DNA of 64,000 bases from Myceligenerans pegani (lineage in GTDB: Bacteria; Actinomycetota; Actinomycetes; Actinomycetales; Cellulomonadaceae): positions 62,001 to 126,000 of the forward strand of contig NZ_JADBGR010000084.1 in the NCBI RefSeq assembly GCF_014892515.1. The letters are read 5' to 3'. The notes beneath the pieces were generated by a model. That model was given only the letters and a program-made list of their open reading frames with translations. It made no database searches and had not been told where the DNA came from. Shown piece after piece: positions 8,762 to 18,460 of the stretch. The first letter of the stretch is position 1. Each line of letters opens with the position of its first letter. The translations under genes were made by a program, and so were the position numbers.

Positions 8762-9766
8762 ATGACCGAAGAGACGATCGACGCGGCGGTGCGGCCGGTG
8801 GTGCGGCCCGGGCGGCGGCCGGCGCAGGCGCGGGCTGCGGACGTGCGGCACGACACGACGCCGGGGACGCGGAAGGAGCGGTCCGCCGGACGGTTCCTGC
8901 TCCACCTGGCCGAGATGGTCGCGGCCATGCTGGTCGGGATGCTGGTGCTGGGCGGGGCCCGCGCCTGGGCGGTGGACGCGCTCGGTGTCCCGGCGTTCCC
9001 GTCCCGGCCCGACCTCGACACGATGCTGATGGTGCTGGACATGGTCGTGGGCATGACGCTGTGGATGCGGCTGCGCCGGCACGGCTGGGCCGCGATCGGC
9101 GAGATGGACGTGGCGATGGCCGCGCCGTTCGTGGTGCTGCTCCCGCTGTACTGGACCGGGCTCGTCTCCGACGGGGGCCTCGTCCTCTGGGGTCACGTGC
9201 TCATGGTCCCGGCGATGGCCGCGGCGATGCTCCGGCGCCCGGCCGAGTACGCGGGGCACAGCGCCGCGGGGCAGGGCAGCGCCGAGCAAGGCAGCGCGGA
9301 CCCCGGCACCGCGGAGCGCGGCGCTGATGGTCGTGGTGCCGCCGGTCACGGTGCCGGCCGCGGGCTGGACCTGGCCTGGCTCGCCCGGCGCTGGCCCGTC
9401 GCGCTCGCGCTGCTCCTCTTCGTCGGCACGGTCGCCGGGGACGACGCGACGGTGCCCGCGTGGATGGTGGCCGGTATCGCCGCCGTCTATCCCGTCGTCG
9501 GGGTGCTGCGACGCACCATCCGGGACCGCTCCATGGCGCTGCTGCAGGCCGCGGGACTCGTGGCGTTCGCCGGCATCGCGGTGCTGGCGTCCGTGGTGGA
9601 CCCGGTGACGGGGGCCTTCGTGGTGGCCGCCGGCCTCGTGGGCCACGCCGTGTGGGACGCGTTCCACCATCGGGCCAACGCTGTCGTCTGGCGGTGGTAC
9701 GCCGAGGCCTGCGTGGTCTACGACCTCCTGCTGGCCGCCGCGGTGGTCGCGGCCGTGGCGGTGTGA
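8762..9766 (+). CDS. Multi-spanning membrane protein of unknown function
   Basis: I do not recognise the family. The 334-residue product has a 45-residue basic N-terminus, four hydrophobic segments (about 45-155) and a soluble Gly/Ala/Ser loop of imperfect repeats (about 163-200, GQGSAEQGSADPGTAE). About five further hydrophobic segments follow to the C-terminus, with a VGHAVWDAFHHRAN motif between the last two. The ATG has a clear AGGAGG about five bases upstream. It is transcribed divergently from a two-component system and is probably under its control. The 3' end is convergent with the S4-domain gene. Confidence 0.75.
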   Translation: MTEETIDAAVRPVVRPGRRPAQARAADVRHDTTPGTRKERSAGRFLLHLAEMVAAMLVGMLVLGGARAWAVDALGVPAFPSRPDLDTMLMVLDMVVGMTLWMRLRRHGWAAIGEMDVAMAAPFVVLLPLYWTGLVSDGGLVLWGHVLMVPAMAAAMLRRPAEYAGHSAAGQGSAEQGSADPGTAERGADGRGAAGHGAGRGLDLAWLARRWPVALALLLFVGTVAGDDATVPAWMVAGIAAVYPVVGVLRRTIRDRSMALLQAAGLVAFAGIAVLASVVDPVTGAFVVAAGLVGHAVWDAFHHRANAVVWRWYAEACVVYDLLLAAAVVAAVAV

Positions 9767-9785
9767 GCGGGCGGGAACGACCCCG

Positions 9786-9821
9786 GAGCGTCGTCGTCGG
9801 ACTCAGCCGACGACGGCGCTC
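9786..9821. terminator. Bidirectional terminator hairpin
   Basis: Arms 9786-9800 (GAGCGTCGTCGTCGG) and 9807-9821 pair with one mismatch across a six-base loop. The hairpin sits between the convergent membrane-protein gene and S4-domain gene and overlaps the last codons of the latter. Confidence 0.65.
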
Positions 9822-10060
9822 TCCTCGCCGCCCGGGCCCCGTACCGTCACGCGGTCGCCTCGGGTGAGCTGCCGCCCGCGCCGGGTCTCCTGCTGGCCGT
9901 TCACCAGCACGTCCCCGGCGGTGACGAGTTCACGAGCCTGCACGCCGTCCTCGGCGAGGTTCGCCAGCTTGAGGAACTGGCCGAGGCGGATCGACTCGTC
10001 CCGGATCGGGACACGTTCGGGTTCGGGCAGCGCACCGGGCTGCGGATCACGGATCTTCAC
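9803..10060 (-). CDS. Small RNA-binding S4-domain protein
   Basis: The 85-residue product is almost entirely one S4 domain ([25 protein letters not shown], then [14 protein letters not shown]), the same type as YaaA/RlbA- or YbcJ-like proteins. It should bind structured RNA, possibly rRNA. The GTG at 10060 follows GGGAG with suitable spacing. A longer frame to 10177 has no support. It is divergent from hisD. Confidence 0.85.
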   Translation of the reverse strand: MKIRDPQPGALPEPERVPIRDESIRLGQFLKLANLAEDGVQARELVTAGDVLVNGQQETRRGRQLTRGDRVTVRGPGGEESAVVG

Positions 10061-10223
10061 GCCCCCATCATCTCCCACGACGCACCGCCGTCGCGGGCGT
10101 GCCTCCCGTCGATGGTCCGCGCGGCGCACCTGCCGGCACGCGCCGCGAGGAAGACGCGGCGCCACGACTCCGGCCACCTCCGTCCACCACCTGGCCGTCC
10201 CTGTCGTCGGACCCCCGGGAAAC

Positions 10224-10229
10224 TAGACT
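10224..10229 (+). promoter_or_regulatory. Leaderless-type -10 element for hisD
   Basis: TAGACT ends 7 nt before the hisD GTG, and no ribosome binding site lies between. The same hexamer with the same spacing precedes hisC and argC. Confidence 0.7.
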
Positions 10230-10236
10230 GGGCGTC

Positions 10237-11592
10237 GTGATCCAGCGCATCGATCTGACCGGGCGCGACCTGACGGCCCCGGTCGCACGCCGCGACCTGC
10301 TCGCCACCCTGCCACGCGCGGAGATGCGCGTGGACGACGCCGCCCGTGCGGTCGAGCCGTTGCTGCATCAGGTGCGCGACGGCGGTGCCGGTGCACTGCG
10401 CGACATCGCCGAACGCTTCGACGGCGTGCGCCCCGAGCACTTGCGCGTCCCGCCCGAGGCGCTGGCGAACGCCCTCGACACCCTCGCACCGGACATCCGT
10501 GCCGGCCTGACGGAGGCGATCCGCCGCGTGCGCGAGGTGCACGCCGCCCAGGTCCCGGCCGAGCGGGTCACGGAGCCTGCCCCGGGAGCCGTCGTCCGCC
10601 AGCGGTACGTGCCCGTGCGGCGCGTCGGCCTGTACGTGCCGGGCGGCCTGGCGGTCTACCCGTCGAGCGTCGTCATGAACGTCGTCGCGGCGCAGACCGC
10701 CGGCGTCCCCGGGATCGCCCTGGCCTCCCCGCCGCAGAAGGACCACGGCGGGCTCCCGCACCCCACCATCCTGGCCGCGTGCGCGCTGCTCGGCGTCGAC
10801 GAGGTGTACGCCGTCGGCGGCGCGCAGGCCGTCGCGATGTTCGCGTACGGAGCCGCCGGCACCGCACCGCAGGACGGCGAGACCCTGTGCGAGCCCGTCG
10901 ACGTCGTCACCGGCCCCGGCAACGTCTACGTCGCCGCCGCCAAGCGCCTCGTGCGTGGCCTCGTCGGGATCGACGCCGAGGCCGGCCCCACCGAGATCGC
11001 CGTCCTCGCCGACCGCACGGCCGACGCCACGCATGTCGCGCTCGACCTCGTCAGCCAGGCCGAACACGACCCCATGGCAGCCTCCATCCTGGTCACGGAC
11101 TCGCCCGAGCTCGCCGACGCCGTCACCGAGCGCCTGGCCGACCTCGCCGCCGCCACCAAGCACAGCCTGCGCGTCGCCAAGGCCCTGGACGGCCCGCAGT
11201 CCGCGATCGTGCTCGTCGACGACATCGAGGCCGGGCTCGCCGTCGTCGACGCCTACGGTGCGGAACACCTCGAGATCCAGGCCGCCGGCGCCGCGGCGCT
11301 CGCGGACCGTGTGCACAACGCGGGCGCGATCTTCGTGGGGCCCTGGTCACCCGTGTCGCTGGGGGACTACCTGGCCGGATCGAACCACGTGCTGCCCACC
11401 GGAGGCACCGCGCGGTTCGCCAGCGCGCTCGGCGTGCACTCGTTCCTCAAGCCGGTCCAGGTGATCGAGTACACCCGGGACGCGCTGGAGCAGGTGGCCG
11501 GGCACATCAGCGCGCTCGCGAACGACGAGGACCTGCCCGCGCACGGCGAGGCGGTGCGGGGCCGGTTCGCCCATGGCGGCTCGGAAGTTTGA
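10237..11592 (+). CDS. hisD: Histidinol dehydrogenase
   Basis: HisD carries out the last two oxidations of histidine synthesis, L-histidinol to L-histidine, with NAD+ and zinc. The 451-residue length is slightly above the usual 430-440. Family motifs are clear: [31 protein letters not shown], the DxxAGPTE segment and the catalytic-region AEHLEIQ with Glu and His. The GTG at 10237 is chosen from the -10 element just upstream. Unlike the usual actinobacterial order, hisC does not follow directly but lies 11 kb further on. Confidence 0.97.
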   Translation: MIQRIDLTGRDLTAPVARRDLLATLPRAEMRVDDAARAVEPLLHQVRDGGAGALRDIAERFDGVRPEHLRVPPEALANALDTLAPDIRAGLTEAIRRVREVHAAQVPAERVTEPAPGAVVRQRYVPVRRVGLYVPGGLAVYPSSVVMNVVAAQTAGVPGIALASPPQKDHGGLPHPTILAACALLGVDEVYAVGGAQAVAMFAYGAAGTAPQDGETLCEPVDVVTGPGNVYVAAAKRLVRGLVGIDAEAGPTEIAVLADRTADATHVALDLVSQAEHDPMAASILVTDSPELADAVTERLADLAAATKHSLRVAKALDGPQSAIVLVDDIEAGLAVVDAYGAEHLEIQAAGAAALADRVHNAGAIFVGPWSPVSLGDYLAGSNHVLPTGGTARFASALGVHSFLKPVQVIEYTRDALEQVAGHISALANDEDLPAHGEAVRGRFAHGGSEV

Positions 11593-11678
11593 GGGTCGAG
11601 GTGTGAGGCTCGTTCCGTCGCGTCCGGGACCTGTGGATGACGCCGCGCCGTCCCGGGCGCGGATGGAAGACTGTTCTC

Positions 11679-14600
11679 GTGCCCTCGACCCCGCCGCCTC
11701 GCATCGGCATCGCCGCGATCAAGCATCTCGTGGGCGGCGGCGCCTTCGAACGGGGGCGGGGTTACCAGGCTGACGGGCGCGTGCTGGGCCGGATGTGGGA
11801 TCCCGCGGCGCGCGTGCTGACCGGTTCGGTCGGCGGGACCAGGAGTCGCCCCTACGAATGCGAGATCCGGTTCACCGTGAGCCCCGTGGGACGGTACGCG
11901 GTGGCCGGGACGGAGTGCTCGTGTCCCGTGGGCGCGTACTGCAAGCATGTCGTCGCGGTGCTCCTGGACGCCGAGCAGGGCGCGGACGTGCCGCCCGGCG
12001 GCTCGGCCGCGACCCCGCGTCACACGCAGTGGCGGGGCTGGATGCGGCGGTTCACGGCGGCTCCCGTGAGGGCGCCGCGCGTGTCCGGCGGTGCGGCCGA
12101 GCCGGAACTCGCCCTGGGGGTCCAGGTGCGCGAGCGCGCCGAGGGGACGGTGCTGCAGGCCAAGCCGGTCCGCCGGACCCTCAAGGGGACGTGGAGCAGG
12201 AGCAACGACGTCACGTGGGACTCGCTGCGCCACGGGTACGGCTACGGCGTCGGCCGCGAGGTGGCGGGACGGGCGGACCGGCGCGTGCGGGCCTGGTTCG
12301 CCGAGCTGGGTGATCTCGCCGGGATGCGGTACGGGTCCGGAGCCTGGCGGGACCTGGGCGATTTCGGCCGTCTGCTGTGGCCGCTGTTGGGTGAGGCGGA
12401 AGAACTCGGGGTGCCCGTGGTGGGTGTCGGGCGCGGCGACGAGGTGCGCCTCGCGTCGTCGTCGGACCTGGCGCTGGACCTCCGCAGGGCCGACGGGGCG
12501 TCCGGGCTGCGCGTGGGCGCCTCGGTCCGGTTCGACGGCGAGGAGCCGCGCCGGGACTCGGAGTGCGGGGCGCTGGGCGCGCACGGGCTGTTCGCGGTGA
12601 CGCCGCTGGGCACGACCCGGCGCCTGATCACGATCGGGCCGACGGCGGAACCGCTCACGGAGGCGCAGCTCGACGCGCTGGCCATGCCGGAGCTCGACGT
12701 CCCGGAACGTGACGTGCCGGAGTTCCTCACCGACTACTACCCGCGGCTGCGCAGCCGCGTGACCGTGCGGGCGGCGGGCGACCTCGACCTTCCGGAGGAG
12801 GTGGAGCCGGTCCTCGTGTGCACGGCGGTCTTCTCGGGGCCGGACCGGGCGACGGTCACCTGGTCCTGGGAGTACGGCACGGGCGCCCTCGGGCGACGGT
12901 ACGCCGTCGGCGACGGCGGTGGGATCGACCTGCGTGACCTCGCCGCGGAGGCGCGGATCGCGGCCCTCGCCTCGGCGGCGGTACGGCAGAGCTCGACGTT
13001 CTCCGGTTTCCGGCTCGTCGGCCGGCACGAGGTCGGCGGCCTGGCGGTGCTGGAGCTCGGCACCGAGGTGCTGCCCGCGCTCGAGGCGATGGCCGGGGTC
13101 CGCGTCGAGACGCACGAGCGCCCCGACTACACCGAGCTGAGCGATGCGCCGACGGTGTCGGTCTCCGCCGCCGAGTCCGGCGACCTGGACTGGTTCGACC
13201 TCGGCGTCGCGGTGAGCGTGGACGGTCGCGAGGTGCCGCTGCCGGTGCTGCTGGCGGCCCTGACCCGCGGCGACGACCGCGTCGTCCTGCCCGACGGCGC
13301 CTGGCTGCGGACCGATCATCCGTCCCTGGACCGGCTGCGCGAGCTGGTCGCCGAGGCGGTCCGGCTCAGCGACCGGCCCGGAAAGCTCCGGCTGTCCCGC
13401 TACAACGCGAGCCTGTGGGGCGACCTCGCCGAGGTGGCCGACGTCGTCGAGCAGTCCGAGTCGTGGCGGCGCTCGGTCGACGGCCTGCTCGCGCTGGCCT
13501 CCGGGCCCGGCGACCTCCCGGATCCGGAGACCGAGGTACCGCTGCCCACCGGGCTCAAGGCGGAGCTGCGCCCCTATCAGCGGCGCGGGTACGCCTGGCT
13601 GACGTTCCTCGCGGAGCACGGGCTCGGCGGGATCCTCGCCGACGACATGGGACTCGGCAAGACCGTGCAGACGCTGGCGTTCCTTGCCCGTGCGCGCGAG
13701 GGACTCGGCGACGCCCCGCGCCGGGAGCCGGGGGACAAGCCATTCCTGGTCGTGGCACCGGCGTCGGTGGTGGGCAACTGGCTGGCCGAGGCCGGGCGGT
13801 TCACGCCGGACCTGCGCGTCGTCGCGCTGTCGTCGACGCCCGGACGGACGGGTACCACGGTGGCCCGGGTCGCGGGCGACGCCGACGTCGTCGTCACCAG
13901 CTACGCGATCTTCCGCCTGGCGCACGAGGGTTTCCGCGAGGTGGGGTGGAGCGGCCTCGTCCTGGACGAGGCGCAGTTCGCGAAGAACCACGCGACGCGG
14001 GCCAACGAGACGGCGCGACTGCTGCGCGCGCCCTTCAAGCTGGCGATCACCGGCACGCCCATGGAGAACAACCTCATGGAGCTGTGGGCGATGCTCGCGA
14101 TCGTCGCACCGGGTCTGTACGGATCGCCGGGGCGGTTCCGCGAGGACTACGTGCGCCTGGTCGAGGCGGGGGCGAAGGATCCCGGTCAGGCCGAGGAGGC
14201 GGACCGGGTCGTGGCGCGGCTGCGCCGCCGGATCCGGCCGCTCCTGCTGCGGCGCACCAAGGAGCAGGTCGCGCCGGAGCTGCCCGAACGCCAGGAACAG
14301 GTGCTGGGCGTGGAACTGCACACCAGGCACCGCGCCGTCTACGACCGGCACCTCCAGCGTGAGCGGTCGCGGATGCTGGGGCTGCTGGACGACTTCGACG
14401 GCAACCGGATCGCGATCTTCCGGTCCCTGACGATCCTGCGCCGTCTCGCGCTGGACGCCTCGCTCGTGGACCCCGACTACGCGGGCATCCCGTCGGCGAA
14501 GCTCGACGTGCTGGCGGAGCAGCTGTCGGAGGTGGCCGCCGAGGGGCACCGCGCGCTGGTGTTCAGCCAGTTCACGTCGTTCCTGGGCCTCGCCCGGGAC

Positions 14601-15005
14601 CGGCTGGAGGCCGCCGGGATCGCCACCGAGTACCTCGACGGGTCCACGACGCGGCGCCCGGAGGTGATCCGGCGGTTCAAGGAGGGCGGTGCCCCGGTGT
14701 TCCTCATCTCCCTCAAGGCGGGCGGGTTCGGCCTGAACCTCACGGAGGCTGACTACGTCTACCTGCTCGATCCGTGGTGGAACCCGGCGACGGAGGCGCA
14801 GGCGGTGGACCGGACGCACCGCATCGGGCAGACCCGCAACGTCATGGTGTTCCGGATGGTGTCCGCGGGGACGATCGAGGAGAAGGTCATGGCGCTCAAG
14901 GAGCGCAAGGCGAAGCTGTTCGACGCCGTGCTGAACGACGACGACGGTGCCTTCGCGGGCGGGCTGAGCGCGGAGGACATTCGCGGCCTGCTCGAGGACG
15001 GGTGA
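11679..15005 (+). CDS. SWI2/SNF2-family helicase with N-terminal SWIM zinc finger
   Basis: The 1108-residue protein has a SWIM finger (Cys80-x-Cys82, Cys88-x-His90) and a long middle region of about 500 residues. A full SNF2 ATPase follows: Walker A DDMGLGKTVQ near 655, Walker B DEAQ near 763 and the C-terminal motif DRTHRIGQT. Bacterial SWIM-SNF2 proteins (HepA/RapA-distant) are thought to act on DNA or transcription complexes; the client is unknown. An ATG at 11637 is in frame, but GTG 11679 is preferred: a weak -10 (AAGACT) lies six bases before it, matching other leaderless starts here. It sits between hisD and hisC without a functional link to either. Confidence 0.88.
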   Translation: MPSTPPPRIGIAAIKHLVGGGAFERGRGYQADGRVLGRMWDPAARVLTGSVGGTRSRPYECEIRFTVSPVGRYAVAGTECSCPVGAYCKHVVAVLLDAEQGADVPPGGSAATPRHTQWRGWMRRFTAAPVRAPRVSGGAAEPELALGVQVRERAEGTVLQAKPVRRTLKGTWSRSNDVTWDSLRHGYGYGVGREVAGRADRRVRAWFAELGDLAGMRYGSGAWRDLGDFGRLLWPLLGEAEELGVPVVGVGRGDEVRLASSSDLALDLRRADGASGLRVGASVRFDGEEPRRDSECGALGAHGLFAVTPLGTTRRLITIGPTAEPLTEAQLDALAMPELDVPERDVPEFLTDYYPRLRSRVTVRAAGDLDLPEEVEPVLVCTAVFSGPDRATVTWSWEYGTGALGRRYAVGDGGGIDLRDLAAEARIAALASAAVRQSSTFSGFRLVGRHEVGGLAVLELGTEVLPALEAMAGVRVETHERPDYTELSDAPTVSVSAAESGDLDWFDLGVAVSVDGREVPLPVLLAALTRGDDRVVLPDGAWLRTDHPSLDRLRELVAEAVRLSDRPGKLRLSRYNASLWGDLAEVADVVEQSESWRRSVDGLLALASGPGDLPDPETEVPLPTGLKAELRPYQRRGYAWLTFLAEHGLGGILADDMGLGKTVQTLAFLARAREGLGDAPRREPGDKPFLVVAPASVVGNWLAEAGRFTPDLRVVALSSTPGRTGTTVARVAGDADVVVTSYAIFRLAHEGFREVGWSGLVLDEAQFAKNHATRANETARLLRAPFKLAITGTPMENNLMELWAMLAIVAPGLYGSPGRFREDYVRLVEAGAKDPGQAEEADRVVARLRRRIRPLLLRRTKEQVAPELPERQEQVLGVELHTRHRAVYDRHLQRERSRMLGLLDDFDGNRIAIFRSLTILRRLALDASLVDPDYAGIPSAKLDVLAEQLSEVAAEGHRALVFSQFTSFLGLARDRLEAAGIATEYLDGSTTRRPEVIRRFKEGGAPVFLISLKAGGFGLNLTEADYVYLLDPWWNPATEAQAVDRTHRIGQTRNVMVFRMVSAGTIEEKVMALKERKAKLFDAVLNDDDGAFAGGLSAEDIRGLLEDG

Positions 15006-15052
15006 CGGCGCCGGGTTCCGCCGGCTAATCGTTTCCGGGCCTGGTGGTTGAT

Positions 15053-15066
15053 CGATAACGTTTTCG
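15053..15066. promoter_or_regulatory. LacI-type operator-like dyad before the glucuronoyl esterase gene
   Basis: CGATAACGTTTTCG is a 14-bp dyad with one mismatch around a central CG. That is the architecture of LacI/GalR-family operators such as those used by CelR-like repressors of polysaccharide genes. It lies 39 bases before the start codon. A related AATCGTTT lies at 15027-15034. No lacI gene is present in the window. Confidence 0.5.
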
Positions 15067-15104
15067 TAGCGTGCTCGGGTCATCACCGATCGAAGGAGAT
15101 CCGC

Positions 15105-16802
15105 ATGGATTCCGCACGATTCTCGCCCCGGCCGGCGTCGTCGAGGTCGCCGGCGCCGCCGGGACGGTCACGCACGCGACAGGTCCGGCGCCGGCCGCGC
15201 GGGGGCCGTCCCGCCCGGCGGCTGGTGGCCCTGGCCGCGGTCGCCTCCCTGGTCACGGCGGGCGCCGTGACGGCGATGACCGCACCGGCAGCGGTCGCGG
15301 CCGAAGGATGTTCCGTCGAGTACGACGTCGTGAACGAGTGGCAGGGCGGCTACCAGGCGGGCGTCACGGTGACCAACCTGGGCGACCCTGTCGCGTCGTG
15401 GGACGTGACGTGGGAGTTCGGGTCCGGCCAGGGCATCTCGCAGGCGTGGAACGCGCGGGTGACGCAGAGCGGGTCGCGGGTCACCGCGAGCAACGTCGCC
15501 TGGAACGGCAGCCTCGGCACCGGGCGGTCCGCGAACTTCGGCTTCATCGGCACGGGGCCCGGCGCTCCGGTGCCCGGCGCCTTCACCATGAACGGTGTCG
15601 CGTGCACCGGCGACGTCGGGAGCACGCCGACGCCGACCGGCCCGGATCCGACGCCGACCGGCCCCGGGCCGGGATCCGGCGGCGAGTTCGACGGCTCCGA
15701 CTGCGACGTGTCGGGCAGTGGCCCGGGCGCCGATCCGCGGCTGCCCGACCCGTTCCTCTCGACGGACGGCAGCCGGATCACGCACCGGTCCGACTGGCGG
15801 TGTCGCCGGGCGGAGACCAAGAAGCTCGCCGAGGACACGATGTACGGCACGAAGCCCGGCCCGCCCGACAGCGTGACCGGCACGGTGACGGGGTCGAGCA
15901 TCACGGTGAACGTCTCGGACGGGGGCCGGAGCACGAGCTTCTCGGCGAGCGTCGAGACGCCCGGGGGCAGCGGCCCGTTCCCCGCCGTCGTCGTCTACGG
16001 CGGCTTCGGCGGCGACACCGCGACGATCCTGAGCTCGGGCGCCGCCGTGATCCGGTACGACCCGCTGGTGGTGGGGCAGGAGGGCACGTCACGAGGCAAC
16101 AAGTCCGGCGCGTTCTACGACGTCTACGGCTCGAACAGCGGAACCGGGCTGCTCGTGGCCTGGGGCTGGGGCGTGAGCCGCATCATCGACGTGATCGAGG
16201 CCGACGACGGCGGCGTGCTGGACCCCGACTCGTTCGGTGTGACCGGATGCTCGCGCTACGGCAAGGGGGCGTTCGTGGCCGGTGCCTTCGATCAGCGCAT
16301 CGATCTCACCATGCCTGTCGAGTCCGGCGCGGGCGGCGCGCCGATCATGCGCGGGCTCGCCCAGGAATCCGGTGCCCAGTCGCCGAGCAGCGCCTACGGC
16401 GAGCAGCCGTGGCTCGGCGACGCGTTCGGCAGCTACCAGAGCAACGTCTCCGGTCTCCCGTTGGACACGCACCAGGTGATCGGCATGATCGCTCCGCGGG
16501 GCCTGTTCCTCATGGAGAATCCGCACATCGACTGGCTCGGCGCGGGCTCCGGGGCGACGGCGGCGCTCGCGGGCCGGGAGATCTACCGGGCGCTCGGTGA
16601 GGCGGGGAACATCTCGTACGTCTCCGCCGTCTCGGACGGCAACCACTGCGCGAACCGCTCGGAGTGGGTCCAGCCGATGCGGCAGCACCTCCAGGCGTCC
16701 CTGTTCGACGCGGGCCAGGGCCCGGGCGACTTCCGGATCTCGCCGAGCCGGCCGGGCGATCTCGACCGGTGGCGCGACTGGACGACGCCGTCCCTGAGCT
16801 GA
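15105..16802 (+). CDS. Secreted glucuronoyl methylesterase (CE15) with N-terminal CBM2
   Basis: CE15 enzymes cleave the ester between lignin alcohols and 4-O-methyl-glucuronic acid on xylan. The 565-residue product has a long basic signal peptide (cleavage near AVAA-EG, residue 67), a CBM2-like cellulose/xylan-binding module (about 69-167), and a Thr/Pro/Gly linker with TPTGPDP repeats. The catalytic domain shows nucleophile Ser383 in GCSRYGKG, Glu406 in MPVESGAGG and His514 in DGNHC, matching the CE15 triad. AAGGAG lies upstream of the ATG. It is followed by a chitinase on the same strand. Family call is firm; substrate is inferred. Confidence 0.92.
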   Translation: MDSARFSPRPASSRSPAPPGRSRTRQVRRRPRGGRPARRLVALAAVASLVTAGAVTAMTAPAAVAAEGCSVEYDVVNEWQGGYQAGVTVTNLGDPVASWDVTWEFGSGQGISQAWNARVTQSGSRVTASNVAWNGSLGTGRSANFGFIGTGPGAPVPGAFTMNGVACTGDVGSTPTPTGPDPTPTGPGPGSGGEFDGSDCDVSGSGPGADPRLPDPFLSTDGSRITHRSDWRCRRAETKKLAEDTMYGTKPGPPDSVTGTVTGSSITVNVSDGGRSTSFSASVETPGGSGPFPAVVVYGGFGGDTATILSSGAAVIRYDPLVVGQEGTSRGNKSGAFYDVYGSNSGTGLLVAWGWGVSRIIDVIEADDGGVLDPDSFGVTGCSRYGKGAFVAGAFDQRIDLTMPVESGAGGAPIMRGLAQESGAQSPSSAYGEQPWLGDAFGSYQSNVSGLPLDTHQVIGMIAPRGLFLMENPHIDWLGAGSGATAALAGREIYRALGEAGNISYVSAVSDGNHCANRSEWVQPMRQHLQASLFDAGQGPGDFRISPSRPGDLDRWRDWTTPSLS

Positions 16803-17025
16803 CGGGAGACGACCAGGTGCCGTCTCGCTCCGGTTGTCGGGGGGTGGTTGTCGGGGGTGGTGTGCCGCCGGTATGCGGCCGCCCGCCTCCGGCAACCGGA
16901 GCGACCGCTCGAGGCGCCGGTGTGGGAATCCCTCATGTCCGGACCGGCGTGCCTTGCTAGCGTCCTGAACAAATGGTCGCCGGAGCGCCCGCGCGGCCCG
17001 GATGCGCAAAGCAGAGGTGGTCGTC

Positions 17026-18357
17026 GTGAGATCCCGTCGTTCCCCGCTACTCGTCGCGGCCCTCGCGGCCGCCACCCTCGCCACGGGTGCCGTCGTCGTC
17101 CCCGGGTTGGTGGCAGCGGCCGTGGCGGCCGAGTGCACGGCGGCCGCCTGGACCGAGGGGACCACCTACGCGTTGGGTGACCAGGTAACCTACGAGAGTC
17201 ACACCTACACCGCGCGCATCGCGCACACCGCCCACGTGGGCGCGGGCTGGAACCCGGCGGATACGCCGACGCTCTGGTCCGACGACGGCGCCTGCGACGG
17301 CGACCCGCAGCCGACGCCGAGCGACCCCGAGCCGACGCCCTCCGATCCCGAACCCACGCCCAGCGACCCGGGACCCACGCCGAGCGACGACCCGCCGGAC
17401 ACCGAGTGCGGCGTGCAGGGCCGGCCCGCGGGCAAGGTCCTGCAGGGCTACTGGGAGAACTGGGACGGCGCGTCGAACGGCGTGCACCCCGGCATGGGCT
17501 GGATCCCGATCGACGACCCCCGCATCACGGACCACGGGTACAACGTCGCGATGCTCGCCTTCCCGGTCATCCTCCCCGACGGCACCGCCCTGTGGGAGGA
17601 CGGCATGGACCGCGGCGTGGACGTGCCGAGCCCTGCGGAGATGTGCGCCGCGAAGGAGGACGGCACACGACTGCTGCTGTCGATCGGCGGGGCGACCGCG
17701 AGCATCGACCTGACCAGCCAGGCCGTGGCCGACCGGTTCGTCGAGACCATCGTGCCGATCCTCCGCGACAACCACTTCGACGGGATCGACATCGACATCG
17801 AAGCGGGGCTCGTCGGCAGCGGTGACATCGACACGCCGTCGACGCAGCAGGCGAACCTGATCCGCATCATCGACGGCGTGCTCGCACGGATGCCGGCCGG
17901 CTTCGGCCTCACGATGGCACCGGAGACCGCGTACGTCACCGGCGGGAGCGTGGTGTACGGCGGGATCTGGGGCGCGTACCTGCCGATCATCAAGCGGTAC
18001 GTCGACAACGGCCGGCTCTGGTGGCTGAACATGCAGTACTACAACGGCGAGATGTACGACTGCGACGGCAACGGCTACGCGGCCGGGACCGTCCAGGGCT
18101 TCGTGGCGCAGACCGACTGCCTGAACGAGGGGCTCGTGATCCAGGGCACCACGATCCGGCTTCCGTACGACATGCAGGTGCCGGGCCTGCCCGCGCAGCA
18201 AGGTGCGGGCGGCGGATACATGCCCCCGTCGCTCGTCAGCGAGGCGTACTCGTCGTACGACGGGCAGTTGAAGGGCCTGATGACCTGGTCGATCAACTGG
18301 GACGGGTCACGCGGCTGGACCTTCGGCGACAACGTCAAGGCGCTCCAGGGCCGGTAG
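17026..18357 (+). CDS. Secreted GH18 chitinase with N-terminal CBM5/12
   Basis: The 443-residue product has a signal peptide, a CBM5/12-type chitin-binding module (about 35-90, WTEGTTYALGDQVTYES and AGWNPADTPTLW) and a linker of repeated Pro-Thr-Pro-Ser-Asp units (about 90-128). A GH18 domain follows with the complete DxxDxDxE motif DGIDIDIE, whose Glu259 is the proton donor. It hydrolyses chitin beta-1,4 bonds outside the cell. GTG 17026 is preferred because AGAGGTGG lies at SD distance; an in-frame ATG at 17002 would add eight residues. The 223 bases upstream contain a G-rich direct repeat but no gene. Confidence 0.93.
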   Translation: MRSRRSPLLVAALAAATLATGAVVVPGLVAAAVAAECTAAAWTEGTTYALGDQVTYESHTYTARIAHTAHVGAGWNPADTPTLWSDDGACDGDPQPTPSDPEPTPSDPEPTPSDPGPTPSDDPPDTECGVQGRPAGKVLQGYWENWDGASNGVHPGMGWIPIDDPRITDHGYNVAMLAFPVILPDGTALWEDGMDRGVDVPSPAEMCAAKEDGTRLLLSIGGATASIDLTSQAVADRFVETIVPILRDNHFDGIDIDIEAGLVGSGDIDTPSTQQANLIRIIDGVLARMPAGFGLTMAPETAYVTGGSVVYGGIWGAYLPIIKRYVDNGRLWWLNMQYYNGEMYDCDGNGYAAGTVQGFVAQTDCLNEGLVIQGTTIRLPYDMQVPGLPAQQGAGGGYMPPSLVSEAYSSYDGQLKGLMTWSINWDGSRGWTFGDNVKALQGR

Positions 18358-18460
18358 GCGCCGAGGCCGGGCGGTGGGCCCGCCGGGATGACGGGCTCAC
18401 CGGCCGCCCGGGACGGTCCGCCGTCGCGACCAACCGCCGTCGAGACCATCCGCCGAGGGG

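Noticed and set aside
6788-9670. A single 960-codon minus-strand frame running through regulator and kinase
   Set aside because: Only its last 200 codons are the response regulator. The rest is an out-of-frame reading of the kinase and of the membrane gene on the other strand.
10099-10236. Upstream ATG extension of hisD
   Set aside because: The extension covers the promoter element and the start region of the divergent S4 gene, and has no similarity to HisD.
11367-15086. A 1239-codon open frame on the minus strand
   Set aside because: It is antisense to the SNF2 gene, composed of Arg/Pro/Ala-rich sequence without any domain. The plus-strand frame has a full set of family motifs.
15048-15104. 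Upstream ATG for the CE15 esterase
   Set aside because: It overlaps the LacI-type dyad and lacks a ribosome binding site, while the ATG at 15105 has AAGGAG and starts a normal signal peptide.
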